Positions 24,003 to 32,641 of a DNA stretch of 42,084 bases are shown here, piece after piece. The translations under genes and the position numbers were made by a program. The stretch's first letter is position 1; each line of letters starts with the position of its first letter. Source of the DNA: an uncultured Chromatiaceae bacterium (GTDB taxonomy: Bacteria; Pseudomonadota; Gammaproteobacteria; Enterobacterales; Alteromonadaceae). The notes below the pieces were generated by a model that saw nothing but the letters and a program-made list of their open reading frames with translations, did not search any database and was not told the origin of the DNA. The DNA is taken from contig CAMLRA010000018.1 in the NCBI GenBank assembly GCA_946482325.1, positions 1 through 42,084 on the forward strand, read 5' to 3'.

Positions 24003-24527
24003 CTATTCCGCGGGTTTGTGGCGCTCGGCTCTTTTGCGCCAGGCGCGGCGCACCGCGATGATCCAACACCAATCGATTAAAAACCAGGCCGCGGTTGACA
24101 CCATTGCCGCAAATATCAGACTACCGACTAAAAAAGGTTTACCAACCGAGTCGATACTGGCGATCAGCCATTCAAAGGTGGCGTGAAACTCGACATTTAG
24201 CGGCGGCATACCCAGTACCCAGGTACCAATGTTGTAGCAAATGTAAAAAATTGGTGCCATGGTGAAGGGGTTGGTCAGCCAGCATAAGGCTACGGCGATC
24301 GGGATATTACAGCGAAAAATAATCGCCAGCGCGGCCGCCAACACAGTCTGGCCCGGCATCGGCATCAGCGCGGCGAATAAGCCGGCTGCAAAGGCGCCCC
24401 GGGCAGAACGGCGGTGCAGATGCCACAGATTGCCGTCGTGCAGGAATTTGCCAAAGATCTGCATCGATTTATGATTTCTGATCAGATCTGGATCTGGCAG
24501 GTATTTTTTAATAAAGTTCTTAGCCAT
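24003..24527 (-). CDS. DUF2062 membrane protein, copy 1 of a tandem pair
   Basis: A 174-aa protein with the DUF2062 core: RRSARGAFAAGLFAALMPMPGQTVLAAALAIIF, then LCWLTNPFTMAPIFYICYNIG, and a last membrane segment (FLVGSLIFAAMVSTAAWFLI). The N-terminus (MAKNFIKKYLPDPDLIRNHKSMQIFGKFLHDGNLWHL) is the commonest form of the family. It is probably an inner-membrane protein with two to four helices; its role is unknown. It is divergent from comEC, with only 25 bp between the two start codons, so the promoters of both must overlap or extend into the opposite gene. Confidence 0.85.
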   Translation of the reverse strand: MAKNFIKKYLPDPDLIRNHKSMQIFGKFLHDGNLWHLHRRSARGAFAAGLFAALMPMPGQTVLAAALAIIFRCNIPIAVALCWLTNPFTMAPIFYICYNIGTWVLGMPPLNVEFHATFEWLIASIDSVGKPFLVGSLIFAAMVSTAAWFLIDWCWIIAVRRAWRKRAERHKPAE

Positions 24528-24552
24528 TACATCTCATTAACCAAATTGAAAC

Positions 24553-26853
24553 ATGGAACGTTTTAGCTTTGGTGTCTTGGCCGCAGCGTTGCTGGCGTTG
24601 TGGCTGGAGCAATTGCCGCCGTTACGTCCGCTGGCTCTGGTCTGTCTGGTTGCGCTGCTTGCGGTGCCGCTGCTGAGTGCCGGGGTGCGGCGTTATCATG
24701 CCTGTTTATGCGGCGCGCTGGTTTATCTGCTTTGCCTGAGCTGGCAGCTGCAACAACATCAACACATTAGTACACAACTTGTAGCCGAGCATACCACAGA
24801 AGTTTGTGGCCGAGTGGTCAGTCTGCCGCGTCAATTCGTCGAAAATAGTCGTTTTGTCTTGCAGTTGAGTGACGACTGCGCAGAAAAAACACAAGTAGCG
24901 GCCGGCCGGCTGTTAGAAGTGCGTTGGTATGCCGAAGCCGGGAAGGTATTACCTGGTATCAAAGCCGGCCAGCTCTGGCGTTTACCGGTGAAATTCAAGG
25001 CCGTGCGGGGCCTCGCCAATCCGGGTAGCCCCTGGCGCGAAGCCAATGCCCTGGTCGATGGCATCGTTGCGGTTGCGACTGTACGAACCGACAAAGCAGC
25101 AGCGCTATTGACTGATACGCCCAGCCTGCGTCAGCAGCTGGCCGATCGTTTTGCGGCTTGCTGTCAGCATTATGCGGCTTATCCGTTGTGGCTGGCGCTG
25201 ACCATTGGCGACCGGCCGTTCAGCGATGAACTATGGCTTGGTGTGCAACACGCCGGCATGGCGCATTTGCTGTCGATTTCCGGTATGCATATCGCGTTAT
25301 TATTTGGCTTGTGTTTGCTGACTAAACCACTGTGGGCGCGGCTCGCTTTGCCCGAACTCTGGCGCAGTGCGACTTTATGGGTGTTTGCTCTGCTAATTGC
25401 CTGGGGATATGCCGCGCTCGCAGGCTTCGCCATTCCGACACTGAGGGCGGTGTTGACCTTGTCACTGCTGGTACTGCTGCGGCTTTGCTGGCGACGGGTG
25501 TCCTTGTGGCAGCTCAGCTGGGGGCTGAGTGCTGCGTTACTGCTGCTGTGGCCATTCTGGTTGTTGAGTTTTAGTTTTTGGTTGTCGGCGCTGGCGTTGG
25601 CGCTGTTGGCGTTATTGGAGTGGCAGCAACCACTCAGACCCGGCCTTTGGCCGCTGTGTCGGCGCTTTGCCAGTTTTCAGCTCGGCTTTAGTTTGTTGTT
25701 ATTGCCCGTTGGCTTGTTGTTGTTCCAAGGCGTGGCGCCTTTTGCGCTCTGGCTGAATGTATTGTTGTTGCCGCTCATGACAGTGTTGGGTGTTCCTGTT
25801 TTATTGCTGCTGTTTAGCTGGTTATGTCTGGCCGGCGCTGTGCCTGCGCTTGCCTGGCAAGGGCTGGATTTATTGTATTGGCCATTACTGCAGGCTTTAC
25901 AGTGGGCTGCTTTGGCCGATGGTTGGTGGAGTGTACCGGCGCTGCCCTGGTATGGTGCCTTGTTGCTGTTACCGCCTGTGCTGCTTGGCTGGTTTTGCCG
26001 CGGACCCTGGCAGTGGGCGGCATTACCGCTGCTTATGCCGTTATTGTTTTTACCGCAGACGCCTGTTTTGAGTGCATTTATGCATGCGAAAAAAGAGGCG
26101 GACCCGCTGTATTTTCATCTGCTGGATGTCGGGCAGGGCAGCAGCGCTGTGCTACAGCAAGGTGAACATGCGATTTTGTTTGACTTAGGGCCTGCCTATG
26201 GTGCCGTCAGTGCCACCCGTCAGGTGGTGTTGCCGTTTTTACGCTACCTCGGTATCCGTCAGCTCGATTATGTCGTGGTGAGCCATGACGACAGCGACCA
26301 TAGCGGTGACTGGCCGCTGCTGCGTTCGCGTTATCCAAAAGCGGTGTTGGTTAGCGATATCCGCCGGCTCGCGCCCAGATTTCACTGTCTGGACTTGCCG
26401 TCACTCTGGCGCGGTGTACGGTTGCAGGCATTCCGGGCTGGCCGTTATCAAGCCGAACCCAGCAACGAAGATTCCTGCGCTGTGCTGATTGATACCGGCC
26501 GCTTTAGGTTGTTATTGCCGGGGGATTTGGGCAGGCGTGAAATGGCTGTCGCCGCAGCCATTACGGGGCAATTCGACGGTATTGATGTACTGGTGCTCGG
26601 TCATCACGGCAGTAAAACAGCCAGTAGTCTGACTTTTTTGCAGGCGTTAAATCCAAAGCTGGCGTTGGTCAGCAGTGGTTTTCAGAATCAGTTTGGACAT
26701 CCCTCAGCAGACACCCGGGCACGGCTGAGTCTGCGGCAAATTCCTCTGCTTAACACGGCCGATAGTGGCACTGTGCGGCTGCATCTCAGTGCTCAGGCAT
26801 TACAATACGAGCCATACAGACCGCGGCGGTTTGCGCGCTGGCTGGAAAAATAG
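24553..26853 (+). CDS. comEC: ComEC/Rec2 DNA internalisation protein
   Basis: A 766-aa polytopic protein. Early residues hold an N-terminal DUF4131/OB-like region (VCGRVVSLPRQFVENSRFVLQL), then the competence membrane domain with the motif GMAHLLSISGMHIALLFGL. A C-terminal metallo-beta-lactamase domain begins at HLLDVGQGSSAVLQQG. It includes the metal-binding SHDDSDHSGD (His578, Asp582, His583), LLLPGDL and LGHHGSKTASS, so the nuclease-like domain looks intact. In naturally competent bacteria ComEC is the inner-membrane channel for single-stranded DNA. Whether this organism is competent is not shown here. The ribosome-binding site before the ATG is weak. Leu content is very high across the membrane part. 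Confidence 0.93.
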   Translation: MERFSFGVLAAALLALWLEQLPPLRPLALVCLVALLAVPLLSAGVRRYHACLCGALVYLLCLSWQLQQHQHISTQLVAEHTTEVCGRVVSLPRQFVENSRFVLQLSDDCAEKTQVAAGRLLEVRWYAEAGKVLPGIKAGQLWRLPVKFKAVRGLANPGSPWREANALVDGIVAVATVRTDKAAALLTDTPSLRQQLADRFAACCQHYAAYPLWLALTIGDRPFSDELWLGVQHAGMAHLLSISGMHIALLFGLCLLTKPLWARLALPELWRSATLWVFALLIAWGYAALAGFAIPTLRAVLTLSLLVLLRLCWRRVSLWQLSWGLSAALLLLWPFWLLSFSFWLSALALALLALLEWQQPLRPGLWPLCRRFASFQLGFSLLLLPVGLLLFQGVAPFALWLNVLLLPLMTVLGVPVLLLLFSWLCLAGAVPALAWQGLDLLYWPLLQALQWAALADGWWSVPALPWYGALLLLPPVLLGWFCRGPWQWAALPLLMPLLFLPQTPVLSAFMHAKKEADPLYFHLLDVGQGSSAVLQQGEHAILFDLGPAYGAVSATRQVVLPFLRYLGIRQLDYVVVSHDDSDHSGDWPLLRSRYPKAVLVSDIRRLAPRFHCLDLPSLWRGVRLQAFRAGRYQAEPSNEDSCAVLIDTGRFRLLLPGDLGRREMAVAAAITGQFDGIDVLVLGHHGSKTASSLTFLQALNPKLALVSSGFQNQFGHPSADTRARLSLRQIPLLNTADSGTVRLHLSAQALQYEPYRPRRFARWLEK

Positions 26854-26864
26854 CCGGGCAGATG

Positions 26865-26893
26865 CTGAAACCCGTTCATTAAACAGGTAGAAT
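26865..26893 (+). promoter_or_regulatory. Likely sigma70 promoter of the msbA operon
   Basis: CTGAAA (26865-26870) and TAGAAT (26888-26893) are separated by exactly 17 bp, just past the comEC stop and 32 bp before the msbA start. It would give msbA-lpxK-ycaR-kdsB its own transcription start. Confidence 0.5.
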
Positions 26894-26925
26894 GCCAGGG
26901 TTTTGTTATTGTCAGGAAAGCCATT

Positions 26926-28677
26926 TTGACCGCTCCCCAGCCATCGACGACTGCTACATTCCGCCGCCTTATGCGATATATGAAACCGTACCGTGGCGGT
27001 TTTATTCTGGCGACTTTTGGCATGATTGGTTATGCCTTAATTGATGCCTTGTTTATCGCCAAATTTGGCGATTTTATTGACCGCGGCATCGCCGAAAAAG
27101 ACTACGACTATCTGGCCATGATCCCGCTTGCGTTGATCCTGATGTTTACCATTCGCGGTATTCTGAATTTTATCGCCACTTATTGCCTGCACTGGGCTGG
27201 CACTCATGTAGTAAAAGACCTGCGCCAGCAGCTGTTTGAGCACATGATCAAGCTGCCGGTCAGCTACCATGACCAGCACAGCACCGGCGAACTGATCTCC
27301 CGCATCACTTATGACGCTGAACAGATCAAACAGGCCTCGAGCAAAGCTTTAGCCGCTCTGCTGCACGAAGGTGCGCTGGTGATTGGTCTGGTTGTCGTAA
27401 TGTTTTATAAAAGCTGGCAATTGTCGGCGATTTTCTTAATTATCACGCCGCTGATAGCCGTCATTGTTGCAACAGTGTCCAAACGTTTCCGTGATATCAG
27501 TAAACGCATGCAATCCTCGATGGGCAATGTGACCAGCAGCTCTGAACAAATGCTCAATGGTCACAAAGTGATTTTGGCTTTTGGCGGCGAGCAGCTGGAA
27601 TCTGAACGTTTCGCCGGCGTTAATAACCAGAACCGGCAGCTGGATGTCAAACTCGAGTCGACCCGAGCCATGTCGGTGTCACTGATTCAGGTGATTGCTT
27701 CTTTTGCGGTGGCTTTTGTCGTCTATATGGCGAGCTTCCCTGAAATGCTTGAACAACTGACGCCGGGTATTTTTACCACCATCATCGTATCAATGACGAT
27801 GTTGCTAAAGCCGCTGAAGCAGCTGACCACCATCAACGGCGAGTTCCAAAAAGGTATGGCGGCTGCGCAGTCCGTGTTCGCTGTGCTTGACCAACAACCA
27901 GAGCAAGATCATGGCACAGTGGAGCTGGAAAATGTGCGCGGCGCTTTGTCAGTGCAAGGTCTGAATTTTCAGTATCCGGGCCATGATCAGCTGGTGTTAA
28001 AAGACATCAATTTTGACGTCGAGCCCGGCCAGACAGTGGCATTGGTAGGACGTTCCGGTAGTGGCAAAACCACGATTTCCAGTTTGTTACCGCGTTTTTA
28101 TGAAATCAGTCAGGGCGAGATCCTGCTTGATGGCCATCGGGTACAAGACTGCACGTTAAACAGTTTACGCCGCCAGATTGCCGTGGTGTCACAGCAGGTG
28201 GTGCTGTTCAACGATACAATCGCTAACAATATTGCCTATGCCTACCGTGGTGAATTAAGCCGCGAACAGCTGGAACTGGTGGCAGAAAAAGCCCATGTAC
28301 TGGAATTTGCCCGTCAGTTGCCGGATGGACTGGATACCATGATTGGTGAAAATGGCGTGATGTTATCCGGCGGTCAGCGTCAGCGTATTGCCATAGCCCG
28401 CGCCTTATTAAAACAAGCGCCGGTATTGATTCTGGATGAAGCCACTTCGGCGTTAGATACTGAATCTGAACGTAAAATTCAGGCGGCCTTGGACGAGTTG
28501 CTGAAAAACCGTACCAGCATCGTTATCGCGCACCGGTTGTCGACCATTGAAAAAGCGGACTTGATCCTGGTGATGGATCAGGGCCGCATTGTCGAGCGTG
28601 GTACCCATCAAAGTCTGCTGGCGCAGGACGGCTATTATGCCAGCCTGTATAAAATGCAGTTTGGGGACAGCGTTTGA
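26926..28677 (+). CDS. msbA: MsbA, lipid A flippase (ABC exporter)
   Basis: A 583-aa fused exporter half-transporter that flips core-lipid A across the inner membrane using ATP. The N-terminal membrane domain has six helices. The nucleotide-binding domain carries Walker A GRSGSGKT (375-382), signature LSGGQRQRIAIARA, Walker B PVLILDEATSALD and switch His in IVIAHRLST. The start is a TTG at 26926, chosen because AGGAAAG lies 5 bp upstream and no ATG is available before the conserved TFRRLMRYMKPY. The length matches E. coli MsbA (582). Its stop overlaps the lpxK start by 4 bp (TTGA), and lpxK is the usual partner. Confidence 0.95.
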   Translation: MTAPQPSTTATFRRLMRYMKPYRGGFILATFGMIGYALIDALFIAKFGDFIDRGIAEKDYDYLAMIPLALILMFTIRGILNFIATYCLHWAGTHVVKDLRQQLFEHMIKLPVSYHDQHSTGELISRITYDAEQIKQASSKALAALLHEGALVIGLVVVMFYKSWQLSAIFLIITPLIAVIVATVSKRFRDISKRMQSSMGNVTSSSEQMLNGHKVILAFGGEQLESERFAGVNNQNRQLDVKLESTRAMSVSLIQVIASFAVAFVVYMASFPEMLEQLTPGIFTTIIVSMTMLLKPLKQLTTINGEFQKGMAAAQSVFAVLDQQPEQDHGTVELENVRGALSVQGLNFQYPGHDQLVLKDINFDVEPGQTVALVGRSGSGKTTISSLLPRFYEISQGEILLDGHRVQDCTLNSLRRQIAVVSQQVVLFNDTIANNIAYAYRGELSREQLELVAEKAHVLEFARQLPDGLDTMIGENGVMLSGGQRQRIAIARALLKQAPVLILDEATSALDTESERKIQAALDELLKNRTSIVIAHRLSTIEKADLILVMDQGRIVERGTHQSLLAQDGYYASLYKMQFGDSV

Positions 28678-29651
28678 ACGCGTTAGAGCGCAGCTGGTAT
28701 CAAAAATTTGGCTGGAGCTGGTTGTTATTACCACTCAGTCTGTTGTTTGGCTTCCTCAGCGCCGCACGCCGGCTGGCGTTTCGTTTGGGCTTAAAAACGC
28801 AGCAGCGTTTACGGGTGCCGGTGGTGGTGGTCGGCAATATCAGCGTCGGCGGCACCGGCAAAACGCCGGTCACCCTACGTCTATGTGAATTGTTGCAAGC
28901 GCATGGCTGGAGGCCCGGTATTATCAGCCGCGGTTACGGCGTGAAATTATCCGCGCCGCGGCTGGTGCAACCGCATGACAGCCCGGCCGAATGTGGCGAC
29001 GAGCCGGTGTTGCTGGCGCGTCGCTCTGGGTGTCCGGTAGTGATTTACCCAGACCGGGTGCAAGGTGGTGAATTTTTGTTGGCCACGACGGATTGCAATA
29101 TCGTCATCTGTGACGATGGCCTGCAGCACTATGCGCTGGAGCGTGACCTTGAAATTATCCTGATTGACGCCAGTCGTGGCCTTGGTAATGGTTTGTTGTT
29201 GCCGGCCGGGCCATTACGTGAGGGCGCCTGGCGCCTGGCGCAGGCTGATGTGGTACTCAGCAATGGTGGGCAGGACGCACCTTTGTCTGGCAAGGTGCGT
29301 GGCAATTTTTATCTGCAACCAGGCGTGCCACAGCCGCTGCAACATGTTGACGCCGCGCTTGATAACGCCGTAGCGCTGCAGTTAGTCAGCGGTATTGGTA
29401 ATCCGCAGCGATTTGCCGAGACAGTGCAAACAGCCGGTTTTCAGCTGGCTGGTCAGCATTGGTTTGCCGACCATCATCCGTTTACTGCGGCCGATTTCGA
29501 AACCATTCCAACGCCGTTGCTAATGACCGAAAAAGACGCGGTAAAGTGTCAGGCGTTCGCGAAACCGGGGTGGTTTTATCTGCCGGTGCAGGCGGTACTG
29601 CCAGAAAATGTGGAAAATTATATTCTTGAGCGTCTGCGCAAGACGCATTAA
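28674..29651 (+). CDS. lpxK: LpxK, tetraacyldisaccharide 4'-kinase
   Basis: A 325-aa membrane-associated kinase that adds the 4'-phosphate to the lipid A disaccharide. The N-terminus has one hydrophobic helix (WSWLLLPLSLLFGFLSAARR). The P-loop is VGNISVGGTGKTP (residues 53-65), followed by GIISRGYG and the CDEPVLLARR-like GDEPVLLARR, and VICDDGLQHYALERDLEI. All match the family. Translation starts at a TTG (28674) overlapping the msbA stop, so expression is probably coupled to msbA. The next gene starts 33 bp after its stop. Confidence 0.95.
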   Translation: MNALERSWYQKFGWSWLLLPLSLLFGFLSAARRLAFRLGLKTQQRLRVPVVVVGNISVGGTGKTPVTLRLCELLQAHGWRPGIISRGYGVKLSAPRLVQPHDSPAECGDEPVLLARRSGCPVVIYPDRVQGGEFLLATTDCNIVICDDGLQHYALERDLEIILIDASRGLGNGLLLPAGPLREGAWRLAQADVVLSNGGQDAPLSGKVRGNFYLQPGVPQPLQHVDAALDNAVALQLVSGIGNPQRFAETVQTAGFQLAGQHWFADHHPFTAADFETIPTPLLMTEKDAVKCQAFAKPGWFYLPVQAVLPENVENYILERLRKTH

Positions 29652-29684
29652 TCAGGCAGCGAACGGCTGCCATGGAGAGTTCTG

Positions 29685-29882
29685 ATGGCATTTAATATTG
29701 CGTTACTGGACATTATTGCCTGTCCTTTGTGTAAAGGCCGGTTAAAGCTGGATAAAGAACAGCAGCGGCTGATTTGTACATTTGACCGGTTGGCATATCC
29801 GGTGAAACAGGACATTCCGGTGCTGCTGGCAACTGAATCGACAGAACTCAGTGCTGACGAGGCTGAACAATGGCGTTCGTAG
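29685..29882 (+). CDS. ycaR: Trm112-family small zinc-ribbon-like protein (YcaR type)
   Basis: A 65-aa protein. [42 protein letters not shown] is the full Trm112/UPF0434 pattern with a CPLC motif. Only two cysteines of the zinc-ribbon plus one more are present, so the metal site is partial, as is common in bacterial YcaR. Trm112 homologues can activate methyltransferases, but no partner is known for the bacterial ones. The gene sits between lpxK and kdsB as in E. coli. GGAGAG precedes the ATG at 29685. The 3' end overlaps kdsB by 13 bp. Confidence 0.9.
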   Translation: MAFNIALLDIIACPLCKGRLKLDKEQQRLICTFDRLAYPVKQDIPVLLATESTELSADEAEQWRS

Positions 29883-30625
29883 TGGTGATCCCGGCGCGTT
29901 ACGCCAGTAGCCGCTTGCCCGGCAAGCCGCTGGCTGATATTGCCGGTAAAACGATGATTGAACGGGTCTGGAGACAAGCCTGTTTCAGCGGTGCCAGCCG
30001 GGTGGTGATTGCCACCGACGACGCGCGGGTGGAAGCCGCTGCTGCTGCATTTGGTGCTGAAGTGGTGATGACGTCACCACAGCACAATTCCGGCACAGAA
30101 CGGCTGGCTGAAGTAGTGCAGCTGTTAGGTTTGACGTCGGAGCAGGTGGTGGTCAATGTGCAGGGCGACGAGCCTTTTATTCCGCCGGCCATAATCGCGC
30201 AGGTCGCGCAGAATCTGGCAAATCAGCACAAAGCCCGCATGGCGACATTGTCTGTTCCACTGCAGCATCAGGACGATGTCAGCAATCCAAATGTAGTGAA
30301 AGTGGTCTGTGACAAAGACGGTTACGCGCTGTATTTCAGTCGCGCCACAGTCCCCTTTGACCGCGATGGCGCTTTTAGCACGGAATTCAGCCGCATCTAT
30401 CGCCGCCATATCGGTATCTATGCTTATCGCGCTGGGTTTATTCAGGATTATGTGCGCTGGCCAGTGTCAGAGCTGGAACAGATTGAATGTTTAGAGCAGC
30501 TGCGGGTGCTGTGGCAAGGCGAAGCCATTCATGTTGATACCGCGCTGGAAGTGCCGGCGCTTGGCGTGGATACGCCGGCTGATTTAGAAAAAGCCCGCGC
30601 TGTGGCGCTTGCTGCCGGCGTTTAA
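29870..30625 (+). CDS. kdsB: KdsB, CMP-KDO synthetase
   Basis: A 251-aa cytoplasmic enzyme that activates 3-deoxy-D-manno-octulosonate with CTP for addition to lipid A. Signatures are [20 protein letters not shown] at the N-terminus (nucleotide-binding), [13 protein letters not shown] (metal-binding Asp), [13 protein letters not shown] and [20 protein letters not shown]. Its start ATG (29870) lies within the end of ycaR, so translation is coupled. Together with msbA and lpxK this makes a compact lipid A/inner-core operon. The stop is followed by only 2 bp before the next start. Confidence 0.96.
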   Translation: MAFVVVIPARYASSRLPGKPLADIAGKTMIERVWRQACFSGASRVVIATDDARVEAAAAAFGAEVVMTSPQHNSGTERLAEVVQLLGLTSEQVVVNVQGDEPFIPPAIIAQVAQNLANQHKARMATLSVPLQHQDDVSNPNVVKVVCDKDGYALYFSRATVPFDRDGAFSTEFSRIYRRHIGIYAYRAGFIQDYVRWPVSELEQIECLEQLRVLWQGEAIHVDTALEVPALGVDTPADLEKARAVALAAGV

Positions 30626-30627
30626 AA

Positions 30628-31416
30628 ATGTCCGTACCTGTTAGCCAAAGTTTTCAGCTGCTGTTGCGCCACGCCGATTTTGTGTTGGTCGACAAATCCG
30701 CTGGCGTCAGCTTTCACTCAGAAGACGGCCCGGGGCTGGTGGTTGCAGTCGAACAGGCACTTGGGCAAAAGCTTTATGCGGTGCACCGCTTGGATAAGGT
30801 CACTTCAGGTTTGTTGTTGCTGGCAACATCGGCGCAGGCCGCGGCGCGTTTTACCGCACTGTTTAGTGCAAGGCAGATTGATAAATACTATCTGGCGCTG
30901 TCGCTGGAGAAGCCCAAGCAAAAACAGGGCTGGATCAAAGGGGATATGCAACCGGCTCGCCGTGGCGCCTATAAACTTTGCAGCAGCATGGCAGATCCGG
31001 CGCTGACTTATTTTATCTCAACCGGTTTTGACGGCGTGAATACCGGCTTACCGCAAGGTGCCCGGGCGTTTTTGCTAAAGCCATACAGTGGCAAAACCCA
31101 TCAGCTGCGTGTCGCGCTGAAATCGCAGGGGGCTGCGATTGCCGGCGATGCCTTGTATCAGGGCGCGCCGGCTGACCGGGTGTATTTACACGCCTATGCG
31201 CTGCGCTTTGACTGGTTAGGCGAGAGTTATCAGTTTGTTTGTCCGCCAACTCAGGGTGAATTTTTTGCCGCGCCGGCACTAAAAGAAAAAATCGCCACGG
31301 CCTGGGCTAGCCCATGGACTTTGGCATTTCCGCAGTTAAAACCGCAAGCACTGGCACAAAATGACCAGGGAACTGTTGTTTCACCGCCTTCTGCGCAAGA
31401 GATTTATGATGTCTGA
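30628..31416 (+). CDS. RluA-family RNA pseudouridine synthase (TIGR01621-like)
   Basis: A 262-aa enzyme that should isomerise uridine in an RNA. The catalytic motif YAVHRLDKVTSGLLLLA has the active Asp56. The KYYLALSLEKPKQKQGWIKGDMQP and KPYSGKTHQLRVALKSQGAAIAGDALYQG segments belong to the RluA fold. No S4 domain is attached. It is shorter than RluA/C/D and looks like the TIGR01621 subgroup, whose target RNA I cannot name. The last ~30 residues (PQLKPQALAQNDQGTVVSPP) are a low-complexity tail. It starts 2 bp after kdsB and overlaps the start of tcdA by 8 bp, so it links an envelope operon to a tRNA-modification gene. Confidence 0.88.
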   Translation: MSVPVSQSFQLLLRHADFVLVDKSAGVSFHSEDGPGLVVAVEQALGQKLYAVHRLDKVTSGLLLLATSAQAAARFTALFSARQIDKYYLALSLEKPKQKQGWIKGDMQPARRGAYKLCSSMADPALTYFISTGFDGVNTGLPQGARAFLLKPYSGKTHQLRVALKSQGAAIAGDALYQGAPADRVYLHAYALRFDWLGESYQFVCPPTQGEFFAAPALKEKIATAWASPWTLAFPQLKPQALAQNDQGTVVSPPSAQEIYDV

Positions 31417-32233
31417 TTATCAATTAAGATTCGCCGGTATTGGCCGGCTATACGGTGCTGTTGCCTTAGAGGCTTTTCGCAAAGCCCATGTCTGTGTCGT
31501 CGGCATCGGAGGTGTTGGCAGTTGGGTGGCGGAAGCACTGGCGCGCTCCGGCATTGGTACTTTGACTTTGATTGATTTGGACGATGTCTGTATCAGCAAT
31601 ACCAACCGGCAAATTCATGCGCTGAAAAGCACTGTTGGCCAAGACAAAGTGACAGTGATGGCAGCACGTATTCGCGATATTAATCCGGAGTGCGTGGTGC
31701 ATTCCGTGGAAGATTTTGTCGCGGCAGATAATTTATTCGCCCTGATGCGACCTGATTTTAGTTATGTGGTGGATTGTATTGATTCGATCAAAGCCAAAAC
31801 CAGCCTGATCGCACACTGTAAACGCAATAAAATCCCGCTGGTGACTATTGGGGGCGCCGGTGGTCAGCTTGATCCGACCCAGGTACAACTGACCGATTTA
31901 AGTCAGACTATCAACGACCCGCTTCTGGCGAAAGTGCGTAATAACTTGCGCCGTGACTACAACTACAGCCGCACTCCGAAGCGTAAATTTGGCATTGATG
32001 CGGTGTATTCAACAGAGCAACTGCGGTATCCCAAGCCCGATGGCACTGTGTGTCAGGCCAAGCAGGCCAGCGACGGCGCGATGAGGCTCGATTGTAGCGG
32101 TGGCTTTGGTGCTGTGACTGTGGTGACTGGCACTTTTGCTTTTGTGGCCGCGGGCCGGGTACTGAAAAAGCTGGCCGAGCGCGCCGAAAAGACCCAGCAA
32201 CCAGCCGACGCACAGCCGGCAGCTGATTTATAA
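31409..32233 (+). CDS. tcdA: TcdA (CsdL), tRNA t6A dehydratase
   Basis: A 274-aa E1-like enzyme that converts N6-threonylcarbamoyladenosine in tRNA to its cyclic form with ATP. The nucleotide motif VVGIGGVGSW (30-39) is followed by LIDLDDVCISNTNRQIHA, NPECVVHSVEDF and KIPLVTIGGAGGQLDPTQ. The C-terminal DGTVCQAKQAS...LDCSGGFGAVTVVTGTFGF-like block fits E. coli TcdA (268 aa) closely. Tandem ATGs occur at 31406 and 31409; the second has AAGAGA at better spacing. The start overlaps the upstream pseudouridine synthase. The 3' end overlaps the convergent csdE by 6 bp, so no terminator space exists between them. Confidence 0.95.
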   Translation: MSDYQLRFAGIGRLYGAVALEAFRKAHVCVVGIGGVGSWVAEALARSGIGTLTLIDLDDVCISNTNRQIHALKSTVGQDKVTVMAARIRDINPECVVHSVEDFVAADNLFALMRPDFSYVVDCIDSIKAKTSLIAHCKRNKIPLVTIGGAGGQLDPTQVQLTDLSQTINDPLLAKVRNNLRRDYNYSRTPKRKFGIDAVYSTEQLRYPKPDGTVCQAKQASDGAMRLDCSGGFGAVTVVTGTFAFVAAGRVLKKLAERAEKTQQPADAQPAADL

Positions 32234-32641
32234 CACCTGTTTGATTTGTCTGATGACCGCCGCTACGCCGTTATTGCGTGACGGCGATAAGCCATGTGCC
32301 AGCCCCAGCTGCTGGTAAAGTGCTTCAACATCAACATCGTTTAAATCCTCGTGCGTTAGGTCATTCAGTTGGCTGAGCAGCGCAGCGACAACCCCTTTAA
32401 TGATCCGCGCCTCGCTGTCAAAGCCCCAATAATGCCGGCCGTCTTGCTGCTGATGGCAAAGCCAGGCGGCGGACTCGCAGCCGGCGACCAGCAATTCATC
32501 GCGTTTTAACCCGTCCGGCAGTGGCGGCAGCGCCTTTCCCAGTTGCATCAACAAGCGGTATTTTTGTTGCCAGTCGCGGCTTTGGCAGATGTCGCTATAG
32601 ACCTGACGTTGGCTCTGAATAAATTCAATGTGTGACTGCAT
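32228..32641 (-). CDS. csdE: CsdE, SufE-like sulfur acceptor
   Basis: A 137-aa protein that takes persulfide sulfur from CsdA. The SufE/CsdE signature LLVAGCESAAWLCHQQQDGRHYWGFDSEARIIKG is present, with the acceptor Cys55. LTHEDLNDVDVEALYQQLGLAHGLSPSRNNGV matches the C-terminal part of the family. The start ATG (32641) shares one base with the csdA stop (TGATG), so the pair is translationally coupled. In E. coli CsdE passes sulfur on and interacts with CsdL/TcdA, whose gene is convergent here. Longer in-frame starts lie inside csdA and are unlikely. Confidence 0.92.
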   Translation of the reverse strand: MQSHIEFIQSQRQVYSDICQSRDWQQKYRLLMQLGKALPPLPDGLKRDELLVAGCESAAWLCHQQQDGRHYWGFDSEARIIKGVVAALLSQLNDLTHEDLNDVDVEALYQQLGLAHGLSPSRNNGVAAVIRQIKQVL

